From the NCBI GenBank assembly GCA_027604685.1, contig JADHYX010000009.1, forward strand, positions 29,125-47,801: a stretch of 18,677 nucleotides of DNA, given 5' to 3'. Position numbers and translations under genes: made by a program. Below are positions 9,973 to 18,677 of this stretch, piece after piece. The DNA comes from Lobulomyces angularis. Lineage: Eukaryota > Chytridiomycota > Chytridiomycetes > Lobulomycetales > Lobulomycetaceae. How positions within the stretch are numbered: the stretch's first letter is position 1; each line of letters begins with the position of its first letter. Under the pieces are notes generated by a model. That model made no database searches. It was not told the DNA's origin and saw nothing but the letters and a program-made list of their open reading frames with translations.

Positions 9973-10215
9973 TTATTTTCCTACTGAAGTGACGTTAGGT
10001 TTAAATTGATTAGAAAGTAAAAATACATTTTTATTTTTTTCAAAATTTAGTTTGAGGTATTTAAAATTATAGTTTTTAACAAAGCTAGTAAAGTTTACAA
10101 CAGGTAAATCAGGTTTTTTTAATTTTTTGTAGTGAAGAGTTACTTGAGAAAATTCATTTTGAAGGGAAAGAGGATTATTAATTAAAACAAAGTTTGATTT
10201 GTTGCAGTGCTTCAT
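9973..10215 (-). CDS. Hypothetical small protein, 80 aa
   Basis: This is an uninterrupted 80-codon ORF from the ATG at 10215 to a TAA at 9973, convergent with the FSH1-like gene. The product is basic, with no transmembrane segment. The middle reads KKPDLPVVNFTSFVKNY. Base content inside the ORF is less extreme than in the surrounding homopolymers, which supports coding. A small ribosomal-type or mitochondrial protein would fit the size and charge, and a very weak likeness to the L51/S25 mitochondrial ribosomal fold was considered, but no family is recognised. An unseen upstream exon is possible. Confidence 0.45.
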   Translation of the reverse strand: MKHCNKSNFVLINNPLSLQNEFSQVTLHYKKLKKPDLPVVNFTSFVKNYNFKYLKLNFEKNKNVFLLSNQFKPNVTSVGK

Positions 10216-10458
10216 ATAAAAATAATTGATTATTTTTTTTAATTTTTATTTTTAATTTTTATTTTAATTTTTATTTTTTTTTATTTTTTATGTTCTTTGT
10301 TTTATTTTTTTATATTCTTTTTTTTTTTTTTTTATCAATAATGGGAATAAAGGAAGTTCAAACAATTATAGAAACAATAAAAAATGGACTCACAAATTTA
10401 GAGTGGAATACGAAAGGAAGGATTTGGGGAATATGGATAATTGGATATGAAATCATTT

Positions 10459-10690
10459 GATAATACTTGATAACAGAGATTGTTAAGAAATAAGTTGGTG
10501 GAATGCTTTCTATAGATGATCTGCAATGATCTATAACGATCTATAAACGATCTATAATACAAAAATCTATAAAGATATACAACGATACATATTGATTTAT
10601 GTTGATTTCTATCGATTTATGGTGATCTCCCAAGATCTATTATCATCTATCTATGATTATCTATAGTTATCTACCATTGATATTTGTTAA
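10459..10690. repeat. Degenerate 10-bp-periodic GAT repeat, consensus GATCTATNNN
   Basis: GAT triplets start at 10518, 10528, 10538, 10549, 10574, 10584, 10594, 10604, 10614, 10624 and 10634, then CAT at 10644, GAT at 10655 and GTT at 10666. Weaker copies occur at 10459, 10469 and 10478. Many units read GATCTAT or GATTTAT. The spacing is almost exactly one helical turn. Confidence 0.8.
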
Positions 10691-10913
10691 CGTACATCGA
10701 TCATATACAGTCTATATTGGTTTCAATCTAAATTGCTGTCTTCATCCTAATTTCTCTTTCTATTTTTCCCAAAAAATTTTCTTCCTAATTTCACACGTCT
10801 GTTTTATTTCCATCCAAAGTACCTCAAATTACCTTTAATCATCCGTCTACTTAAATCCATTTCCATCCCATTATTCCCATATAATTTCGATGGTTTTTCA
10901 ACTTTTTTAATTT

Positions 10914-10925
10914 CTTCACGTGAAG
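10914..10925. promoter_or_regulatory. 12-bp palindrome with E-box CACGTG
   Basis: CTTCACGTGAAG is a perfect palindrome about 150 bp upstream of the kinase start codon. CACGTG is the core site of bHLH factors such as Cbf1 and Pho4. Use as a promoter element of the 11074 gene is inferred. Confidence 0.4.
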
Positions 10926-11073
10926 TAATAATAAAAAAATTTCCATCCAAAAAGAAATTAATTATTTTTTTTTTTAAAATTTTTTTTTATTAAATTTTTA
11001 GAAAAAAATTTTTAATTTATTTTAAAAAAAAAAAAAAGATAACTTCTAAGAAAATTTATATATATAAATAATT

Positions 11074-12610
11074 ATGATCGAATCTAGTTTAGATTCAACT
11101 TCACATTTTAACAATTTTGACCAAAAACTCAAACCTTCAAACTTAAATTTAAATATTACCATTCCTTCTTTCTCAACAGACTTTCTTGAATCCTTACCCG
11201 AAAGTCCCGTAGTTCCAAGTCAACCAACATATGAAAAATTAGATTCTGCTTTTGTGTCGGAACTCAGTAGTGATAATTATTATCTAGAGTTAACTGACGA
11301 TCACACTCAAGGAATGGAAAGGTATCATTAATTTGTTAATAAAAAGGAAATCTAAAAATGAAAAAAAAAAAAAAAAAATTAATCAGATATGCTCGGGAAT
11401 CTGTCCGATTAGCAATTGAATCAACAAAAAAATTAACTGTTGATTATAAAATCACTTCCTTCTTGGGCTGGGGTGAACATGGTGCAGTGCTTGGTGCCAC
11501 TAGATTATTAACTAGAAAACCTTGTGTAATAAAATTAATTTATAAAAAAAATGAAGTGAACTTAAAACCTTGCACCAAAACTCCCGAAGAGATTCTTTTA
11601 TTTAAGACCTTTAATCACCCTAATATTTTGCAGTTCATTGAGCATTTTGAAGATGAAGATAATTATTTTTTGGGTAATTCTAACTTTATTTTTACTTTTT
11701 TTTTTTTTTAGTAACATCCAGAATCGTAAACTATAGTGATGTTGATCTAATTGATGAAGATAAAATCCAACCTTGGGATGAATGTATCTCAATTGAGACT
11801 CCATTTGCAAATGAAAATATAATAAGAGTTCCGTTAAGAAACGGACAATGGTATACAATTATTAATTCATTTTATTTTTTGATTAAGTATCCTATTTTTT
11901 TGAAGTGATTTATTTTCGTATCTGGAAAAAAAGCAAACTTTACCAATAGATAAGATTAAAAAAATTGTTTTTGGCTTAGTAAAAAGTGTACATTATTTGC
12001 ATACTGAATTAAACATTACACATGGTGATATCAAGGAAGAAAATGTATTAATAAATCAAAAAACCTTTCAAAGTTACTTGACGGATTTTGGAAAAGCTAA
12101 TGTAAGAGTTAAAGATAAAGATGGTAAAAATTTTACGAAATGTGAAAGTCTTTATGGTAAAGTTTAGAATTACTTAAAATATTAACTATTTTATTAGGTA
12201 CATTAGAATATGTTCCTCCAGAGTTTATTCCAAATTTTAGAATAAAAAATAAAATGGCGAATAATAAGTTAAAAGAGTCATCAAAAAATAATAATTCTAC
12301 AAAAGATGTAGAAAAGAATTCGTTAAGATATGAATCTGGATTTGAAGCGGACATTTGGGCTTTAGGGATACTTTTATATTCATGTAGTACTGGATTACTT
12401 TCAGCAAGGGAGCATCTTAATTTTTTTGAACTTTGTAGTAAAGAAAAGTATCAAAAGAAATATTACCCAATTGAAAAGAATTTAAATTTTAACAAAATTA
12501 AAAAAGAAAGAGATCTTGTTGATTTAATTAAAGGGATGTTAACTATTGATGTTAAAGAGAGATACACTATTGAAGAGTGTTTAAATCATAAATTTTTTAA
12601 TGATAGTTAG
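11074..12610 (+). CDS. PAS-kinase-like protein kinase with HGD catalytic loop
   Basis: Five exons (11074-11321, 11387-11673, 11712-11850, 11906-12156, 12198-12610) give 445 aa, all in phase. Residues 1-100 are Ser/Pro-rich and disordered-looking, with no PAS domain. Kinase motifs: LGWGEHG loop (109-115), lysine K132 in CVIKLIY, TPEEILLFK and HPNILQF with FEDEDNYFLV, DLFSYLE, HGDIKEENVL (264-273, catalytic D266), DFG at D285, LYGTLEYVPPEF and EADIWALGILLY, then a C-lobe ending ERYTIEECLNHKFF. EIL...HPNI, DLF, DIKEENV and DIWALGILLY point to the PAS-kinase/CAMK group. HRD is HGD, so regulation by activation-loop phosphorylation may differ. All residues needed for catalysis are present. An insert of about 45 aa follows the FEDEDNYFLV strand, and a charged insert follows the PPEF motif. 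The nearby E-box may regulate it. Confidence 0.85.
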
Positions 12611-12727
12611 TTATTAGTTTTTTCTTTTTTTTCCATGTACAGGATATACTTTTTTTTCTTTTTTAATTTTTTTTGATGTACAGATAATTTTTTTTTTTTT
12701 TTTTTTTATTTTCTGATTCTTTTTATG

Positions 12728-12858
12728 TATAGTTTACAAGTAAAAAAAAATATAATTTTTTTTTTTAAACATTGAAAACAAAAGTTAAACAGTTCTTTTT
12801 TTTTTTAAATAAAAAAAAAAATACACAATTTGAGATAGTGAAAAACTTGTAAACTATA
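12728..12858. repeat. Perfect 14-bp inverted repeat, 103-bp spacer
   Basis: TATAGTTTACAAGT at 12728-12741 is the exact reverse complement of 12845-12858. The spacer is homopolymer-rich. No target-site duplication is visible. It could be a miniature-element remnant or a 3' UTR or terminator structure of the upstream kinase gene. Confidence 0.75.
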
Positions 12859-13323
12859 TAGGGAGGAAAATTAGTAGTTTTTTTGTGAATAGGATATGAT
12901 TTCAAAGCAAAAAGATGATTTTTATTGTAGAGTTTATTAGTATATTATTGTTGTAATAAAGAAAATTCCAAAATTTGTAATAAAAAATACAGTAAAGAAT
13001 AAGTTTCAAAAATTATATAAAATTACTCAATATGAATAGTATTAAAAATATTATTAGAAGCTATAAAATTTAAAGTCAAAATAAATGAGGATGAATGGGA
13101 AAAAGTGAATAGGGGAATGATGGATGCTTGAGTGAGAACAGTTATTTAAATTTGTGTGAAAACTGAAGAAAGAGAATTTAAAAGAAAGATGGTTAATGAG
13201 AGGCAACGGGAGTCATAAGAGCAGTAATAAGATGCTGATTATACTGCATTTGCATGCTTGAAGTGTTTTTAAGAGGTTTTCTAGTTCATTACAGTTCTTA
13301 ATTAGAAATTACCTTACTTTTTA

Positions 13324-13384
13324 TTAATTCTCCACCGCTTTTTGTAATTGAAAAATAGAGCTAAAAATGATGGTGGAGAATTAA
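13324..13384. repeat. Hairpin with perfect 13-bp arms
   Basis: TTAATTCTCCACC at 13324-13336 pairs perfectly with GGTGGAGAATTAA at 13372-13384. The 35-nt loop contains a second small stem (GCTTTTT with AAAAA...GC). A-rich tracts follow immediately. It could be an MITE or a structured RNA. Confidence 0.8.
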
Positions 13385-13574
13385 AAAAAAATAAAATAAA
13401 AAAATAAAAAATAAAAAAAAAATTTTTGAGCTTGGTATTCAGAGGGAATTTTAAAGTAATATATTATAATTCCACTGAAATCTCATAGTTATTTCATAGT
13501 AACTCCATAGTAATTTTTAACTGGATTTTATTCATTTTTATCCAGTTTTATAGATAAATAACAAATATATTGTT

Positions 13575-13795
13575 GGCAATTAAAGGCTGCTACAGATTTC
13601 ATCCCTTGAAAGTTCCACTTGCAAATTGTCCCTTAAAATTTATTCCTGCCACAAGTTGCCCTCAAATGCCCTCAATTGCCCTCAATTGTCAGCCTCAAAT
13701 TATTTTTAGAACAAATATGTGATAAAGCATCATCAGCCAAGCTCAAAGCAACCTGCTTGGGTCATGCAGGCTATGGGGGCGCTGTAATACAAACT
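13575..13795. other. GC-richer structured island, candidate non-coding RNA or element remnant
   Basis: The island stands out from flanks of near-pure A/T. It has three TGCCCTCAA units at exact 10-bp spacing (13657, 13667, 13677) with a decayed fourth, and two overlapping stems: CCAAGC/GCTTGG (13737-13760 region) and CCTGC/GCAGG (13752-13770 region). It carries no ORF of note and matches no tRNA, rRNA or spliceosomal RNA signature that I can recognise. Confidence 0.35.
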
Positions 13796-14027
13796 TTAAT
13801 TTGATTTTTTTTTTGAAAAAAAATCGTTTGAAAATTTCAATTTTTTTTTTTTTATTTTAAATAATTATTATTATTATTTTTTTTTTTTTTTTTTAAATAT
13901 TGCAAGTGATTTTTATTTTCACTAGCAATTTTTTTCATTGGAAATTTTTTTTACCTTTTGGATTTAAACTTTTTCAATACTGATTAACATTCAACTAAAT
14001 CTACATTACCTTTGTTACTACATAACG

Positions 14028-14096
14028 TAAAGAACCTTTTTTGTTGCAGAATTTAAAGAACCTTTTTTGTTGCAAAATTTAAAGACCTTTTGCCAA
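14028..14096. repeat. 26-bp direct tandem repeat, about 2.5 copies
   Basis: Units beginning TAAAGAACCTTTTTTGTTGC start at 14028 and 14054. A third, shortened copy (TAAAGACCTTTTGC) starts at 14080, so the period is exactly 26 bp. It lies about 250-310 bp upstream of the membrane protein start. Confidence 0.85.
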
Positions 14097-14340
14097 CCCT
14101 CCCTTCGCTCACAACTACCTAAATCACTTTGTTGTATGCAACTAAAGCAATAATCTTTAAACTTTTACATTTTATTTTTACCAAAACTACTTTGAGTCAA
14201 AATTAAAAACCTTTAACACCTACCACCTTCATTTCAAAAAATTTACTCAACTATAACTTTTAGCAGAACTACCAATTATAAAAATTTAACATAAATAATT
14301 TTTTTTTTTCTGATTTTTTTTTTTTTGTAATAAAATAAAA

Positions 14341-15494
14341 ATGTCTCTACAAACTACAACCATTCAGTCGACACAATCAAATTCTCAATCAACCGCTCAA
14401 CCTCCCGCTTTACCCCAATCAAATACCATCACTCTCTCTACCACCAACCCTACCATTCCCATCCACCACCAAAACCAAACTCATAACACTTACTCCATTC
14501 AACTCATCCTCACTATCACTATCGCTATCATCGGTGTCATCTTTATCTTTATTCTTGCTATATTCTGTGCAGTATACTCAAAGAGAAAGAAACTATCAAA
14601 GCAAGCAAAGCTTAATCAAGAAATTGCTAATTCTACCATTAACAATCCACCAACTCAATGTCAACAATCAAGTAATTATCATTTAGATAAGAACTCTAAC
14701 AACATTCACCACTCCCCTGAATCCTTTACTGAAAATAATCCAAACTGGTTTTCTCATTGGCAGGCTAATGAAGATAAAAACCATAAAAAAAATCTTTCCG
14801 ATTCCTTTTCTTCAAAAATTAATCCAAAAATATCAACTGATGTCGACACAAAGTAAAAAAAAAAACAAATATATAAATTTTTTTTTTCTTATTAAATATT
14901 TTTTTTTAGTTCTGAAAGTTCTTCTCTTCCTTTTGAACATGCCCTAATTATTCCAGAACTATTTGTTTCACCTATATCCTTAAAGAATGAAAAAGAAATT
15001 CAAAACCATGATACCGGTTCCAAATTTGACATTATCGAAATAAAGGAAGATATCGTACCACCCATAATCTTTAATAACCTTGTTACAGGATTTGCTGATA
15101 GCTTAATCGCAAAAGAAAATTTTAATCAAAGACAAGTAAAGAAGGAACAATTAAATAAATTATTTGAAGAGAATCTAAATGATACTCAACAAATAATTAA
15201 TGAGGAATTTAGAGATGATGAATTGGATAATGGTGAGTTTAAAAAACCAAAAAAAAAAAAAAATTTTTTTATACATTTAATAAAAATTTAAAAAAAAAAA
15301 AAGAAATGTTAAAGAGTGAGTTTAGAGACTACATACTCAAGTTATCAAGGGGTTTGGAGTTGAAAGAAGAAGAAAGACAATACTACCTACAACTGTTGAA
15401 ACAGTTAAAACTAGATGGCAGTAGAACAGATGAAGAAAGTGACAGTATCTATAATTTAGGAACCAAAGTTGTCCAAAAAGATCTCATTTTTTAG
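14341..15494 (+). CDS. Single-pass membrane protein with Ser/Thr/Gln-rich N-terminus
   Basis: Three exons (14341-14852, 14910-15232, 15304-15494) give 341 aa, all in phase. Residues 1-50 are rich in Ser, Thr, Gln, Asn and Pro, like an O-glycosylated outer segment. Residues 52-79 form one strong hydrophobic helix followed by KRKK, so the N-terminus should face out and the 260-residue tail should be cytosolic. There is no separate signal peptide. The tail is Asn/Ser-rich, then acidic, and ends in a charged helical stretch (LELKEEERQYYLQLLKQLK). The layout recalls small fungal cell-surface sensors and Skg6-type membrane proteins, but there is no sequence match I would name. N-terminal codon use is rich in C (ACC, ATC, CTC), unlike the neighbouring genes. 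Confidence 0.7.
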
Positions 15495-16033
15495 AAAAAA
15501 AAAAAAAAAATTTTTATATATATTTTTTTCAAATTTTTTTTTTTTTTTCTGTTTTGTGTAAACTTTTTCTTTTTTTTTTTTTTATTCTTGACTTGTTTTT
15601 TTATTAAAATAAATAAAAAAAAAAAAAAAAAAAAATTGAAAAAAATAAATTTTGAACTTCATATTTTTTTTTTTTTTTTTTCCACTTACAAAATTTTTTT
15701 TATATTTCTTCCACTTACAAAAGTAAAAATAAGGAAAAAAAAAAATTAAAGATGTTTTTAACGCCTCAAAAAAAAAAAAAAATTATTATTTTTTAATAAG
15801 AAAAAAAAATTTTTTTTTCTTTTTTTTTTTTTAATTTTTTTTTAGGAATAAAAATTTTATTTTTTAAATAGTTTTTTTATTTTTTTTATAAATAAAATTA
15901 AAAAATAAAAAAAAAAAAGAACCAAACAAAAAAAAATTGTTGGTTTTTTTTAAAAAAAAAAAAGAACGAAAGAGCACATTTATACCAACTCTTTTTTTTT
16001 TTTTTTTAAAAAAGAAAAAAATTATAAAAATAT
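15495..16033. other. Homopolymer-dominated intergenic region
   Basis: Long A and T tracts dominate. It contains a direct repeat TTCCACTTACAAAA at 15680-15693 and 15709-15722, and a small stem AACCAA/TTGGTT near 15920-15947. No gene is seen. Confidence 0.6.
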
Positions 16034-18677
16034 ATGGCAGATTTAAATTTTCTTAAAGATGCAGATCCAGAAAAGTAAAAAAATTTTTTTGTTTTTTGAA
16101 TAAATTTTAATTTTATTTTATTTTTTTTAATTATTTTATAAATTTATTTTTGTTTTTCAATAGATTACAATTAATTTTAAAAATATTACAAGAAACACGG
16201 AGATTAAAAGAAGAAGAGAGATTATCAAAGGAGAGACAAAAAAATAACAGTGAAATTAATGATCAAATTTTTGAAAAAAATAAAAAAACAACAACAAAAA
16301 CTAAAAAAAACGATTTAAATTTTTTTAATCAAGAAAAAAAAATTTTTAAGTTTGATGAAATTTTTAATAACGTTACAAATAATTCACAATTTCAACCTGA
16401 ACTTGGCTTAAATAATTTTACCAACTTTAGCTTTACTGATTCGAATAACAATAACTTTAACCTTTTGAATCTTGAATCTACTGCCAATCTGCTTCAAATT
16501 TCTCCTACTTTATCTTCGGTATTTAAAAAAAAAAAAATTTATATATTTATCTATTCATTAAAATAAAAAAATTATTTTTTAAATTTTTTAATTAAAAAAA
16601 AAAAAAAAAAAATTAAACAAAAATATATATTATTTTTTTCTTTAAATATCTTAGAAACATTCATTTGATTGTGATTCAAATTTTAACTCAAATTTTGGTT
16701 CCAACTCATTTTTAAATCCAGCAAGTCCAACTGAATTACTTAACGGAAGTCTACCAGGAAGCCGAGATAAAGACTATTTATCGCAGACAACCAACCAACA
16801 AATCTTGAACAATTTTAACAATGATAAATTTGATACCAACGTTGATAAGGAACTACAAATCTTATCTAATTTTGTAAACCTTGATACTTTAATGAATGAC
16901 GACGATGAAGAAAATTTGCTGGAAATGGAAATTGAAAAAAATCAAAAAAAAAACAGTCAAATTTTTAACCCTTTAGATTTTTCAAATTTTGAATTAAATA
17001 ACACAGGATACCCTTCAAATAGCCTTGATAGTGTAAATAGTAACTCAGTTATTTCAAATTCGTTAAATAACAACAATAACGATTTTTTTGATACTTCCGC
17101 TCCACCCGTCAGTTTTAAAAATTCTGTAAATTTACAAGCCTCACCGACTTTTAATTTTGGCGAATATCTCAAAGAACAGAATCAATTAGTGCAAAGTTAT
17201 TTACAATTTCAACAACAGCAACCGCAAATGCAACAAAATAATAATAATATTTTCTTACCAAATTCTCTATTAAACTTTGAACTACAGCAGCAATTAAACT
17301 TGGAAATACAAAAGGTTGGTCAATACCAAGCCGAAAAGCAAGAAAAACAAGTAAGCGAAACACAGTTAAACCAAACTTTAAATTTTAACTACTCTAATCA
17401 ATTAAATGCAACAACAACCACTACACAAAAGCCAATCCAACAACAAAAACCAAAATCTTCCGTCTACCAAAGAAAATTATCAAATTCTGATAAACAAAAA
17501 AGAAAGCTATCAGCCAGTTTACAATTCGAAATTCAAACCAACTATTTTAATAAAGAAAAAAATAATACCAGCAATAATTCAAATTTAATGTTACCTCAAC
17601 AAATTTTATCACCAAACACTTCAAACACCTACCAAAAAGTCTTTAAGGAGGCAGCTGCTAAAGGTAGGGGAAATAAACAGACTTTAGAGGAGCAGTGTAT
17701 TTGTTTTACCTGTAAAAAAAATATGGGAACGTTGTATTTACGGTAAAAAAAAAAAATAAATATTTTAAAATAATAAAAAAAAATAGAATGATTAAAAAAA
17801 AAATAAAATAAAATAAAAAATAGAGGAAAGCAAGAATTGTTCGAAAGTGGGTATACGGTAGATGTAAAATGCAACGATTGCGAAATTGATGATGAAGACA
17901 ATGGTGTTAACGTAGATAACATGAACATAGACGCTCCACAGGCAAAGAAAGATAACCCTTCAACAAATATTTTTATTAGCAGCAATAATGAAACACAAAC
18001 CAATTTAAAAAAAAAATTATTAAAAGAGCTACTAAACTCAAACAAGACCAAAAAAAGAGTTAGAGAGGAAAAACCTACAGTGGATTGCGAAGTTTGTAAA
18101 TTTAAATTAGGCACGGGTGGTGTTCGTAAAGGAATCATTAATGAAAATTTAAACACTTCACCAACTATTTCTACAACTGGTTTTTTTAACCTAGACCAAA
18201 ATTTTTGGGAGGAACCTAGTTTTAACGTCGAAGTTGTTTGTTTAAAGTGTGTTGACAAATATCTATTTTGTAGTGAATGTGGTGGTGGAGGAAATAAAAG
18301 AACAGGTATTTATTTTTTTATTTTTTTTTTTATTGATTTTTAATTTTTTTTTTTTTATTATACTAATTTGTATTTTTTTTTTTTTCAAGGAAAATGGAGA
18401 CCAAAACAAATGTTTCAATCAAAAAGAAAAACTTGTAGTTTACCTCATATTAGAATTGGTTTAATAAAAAAAAAAAAATTTTTTTTTTAGAATTAAAATA
18501 AAAAATTAAAAAAAAAAAAAAAAAATGAAGGTAATGCAAAGATGAATTTTAAAACTCTAGAAATTCCAAGGGAACTAAATGATGTTATTTTAAATGCTAT
18601 CAAAGATATTTTTTGGGATTGTTTGTTAAGTTTACTAGGTAAAAAATTTTATACAAAAAAAAAATAAAAAAAAAAAA
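16034..18677 (+). CDS. Large Asn/Gln-rich protein with Cys-rich C-terminal region, 3' incomplete
   Basis: Exons are 16034-16074, 16164-16518, 16655-17742, 17824-18305, 18390-18458 and 18531-18638, followed by a donor GTAAAA and the window end. At least 714 residues are visible, all in phase. The start MADLNFLKDADPEK leads into a charged helix (LKEEERLSKERQ). A long low-complexity part follows, rich in Asn, Gln and Ser, with a basic RKLSNSDKQKRKLS segment. The Cys-rich region has CICFTC, VKCNDC, VDCEVC, VVCLKC and FCSEC, then GGGGNKRTGKWRPKQMF and RKTCSLPHIRIG. The paired cysteines suggest several zinc sites. The last exon is helical (IPRELNDVILNAIKDIF). I recall similar Cys-pair plus RTGKWRP/RKTC-SHxRIG blocks in uncharacterised fungal proteins, some with GNAT acetyltransferase domains. 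That link is a memory-based inference and any GNAT domain would lie past the window. Nuclear localisation is likely but unproven. Confidence 0.75.

Larger units (their letters stand above)
10216..11073. other. Divergent intergenic region with periodic repeat field
   Basis: The region separates the small minus-strand ORF from the plus-strand kinase. Plus-strand content goes from homopolymer (10216-10335) to G-richer (10340-10500), through a 10-bp-periodic GAT repeat (10459-10690), to a C-rich, G-poor block (10700-10900) with ATTTCCATCC-like repeats. An E-box palindrome follows at 10914-10925, then poly-A/T. A 39-codon ORF at 10341-10460 has no recognisable product. Confidence 0.6.
12611..14340. 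other. 1.7-kb intergenic region rich in repeats
   Basis: No protein gene is supported. From left to right it holds T-tracts interrupted by ATGTACAG-like copies (12635-12735), a widely spaced 14-bp inverted repeat, a G-richer segment (12860-13260), a 13-bp-arm hairpin, CATAG repeats at 11-bp spacing (13484-13516), an 8-bp hairpin AACTGGAT/ATCCAGTT (13519-13547), a GC-richer island (13575-13795), poly-T, a 26-bp tandem repeat and a C-rich, G-poor leader of the next gene (14090-14275). Confidence 0.6.

Noticed and set aside
10341..10460. 39-codon plus-strand ORF starting MGIKEV
   Set aside because: Short, in a purine-skewed segment that makes stops rare, with no motif and no convincing splice partner.
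10653..10838. 61-codon ORF in the C-rich block
   Set aside because: It follows from pyrimidine-rich repeat sequence and has no family signal.
13736..13795. Signal-recognition-particle RNA, suggested by GGGCGCTGTAAT
   Set aside because: The rest of the Alu-domain and S-domain motifs are not found in the expected places.
14341..15494. Horizontal transfer of the membrane protein because of its C-rich start
   Set aside because: The C-richness begins in the untranslated leader and fades within the gene, which fits local strand bias better than transfer.
17629..18258. 209-codon minus-strand ORF
   Set aside because: Antisense to the well-supported Cys-rich exons and crossing their intron. The Phe/Ser-rich product reflects A-rich sense sequence.
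1..18677. CRISPR array, prophage, operon or defence system
   Set aside because: All genes are intron-bearing eukaryotic loci. The repeats are short, degenerate and lack spacer structure.

Overview
This is an intron-dense, very AT-rich eukaryotic window, most probably from a fungus. The clues are a PacC/Rim101-type zinc-finger regulator, an FSH1-type serine hydrolase, a GCK-III Ste20 kinase of the fungal/metazoan type, Asn/Gln-rich proteins and GT-AG introns of mostly 36-110 bp. The standard code appears to be used. The genus cannot be read from the sequence. An early-diverging, AT-rich lineage is plausible, because a LARGE-type GT49 glycosyltransferase is present, but this is inference. The gene models were built by hand. 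Each accepted splice junction keeps the reading frame and, for known families, restores conserved motifs. About 42 introns are proposed.

Layout. Positions 1-8012 hold four minus-strand genes. In transcription order they are a Rim101/PacC-like regulator with a long unrecognised C-terminus (8012-6007), RNase H1 (5699-4595), a GCK-III Ste20 kinase of 13 exons including a 9-nt microexon (4334-1936), and a LARGE-like GT49 glycosyltransferase (1675 to 330 or 457). The region 8013-9069 is gene-poor and carries two strong inverted repeats. Next come a plus-strand FSH1-type hydrolase (9070-9836) and a small minus-strand ORF (10215-9973). A long intergenic region follows with a 10-bp-periodic repeat field. 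After it lie a PAS-kinase-like protein kinase with an HGD catalytic loop (11074-12610) and a 1.7-kb intergenic region rich in inverted and tandem repeats and containing a GC-richer island. The window ends with a Ser/Thr/Gln-rich single-pass membrane protein (14341-15494) and the 5' part of a large Asn/Gln-rich protein with a Cys-rich C-terminal region (16034 to beyond the end).

The genes look like ordinary unlinked eukaryotic loci, with no operon or defence island. The themes are signalling (two kinases, a pH-response type regulator, a possible surface sensor) and cell-surface glycosylation. The least explained material is in the two large intergenic regions. Both switch from G-richer to C-richer on the plus strand, and both carry 10-bp-periodic repeats near the switch.
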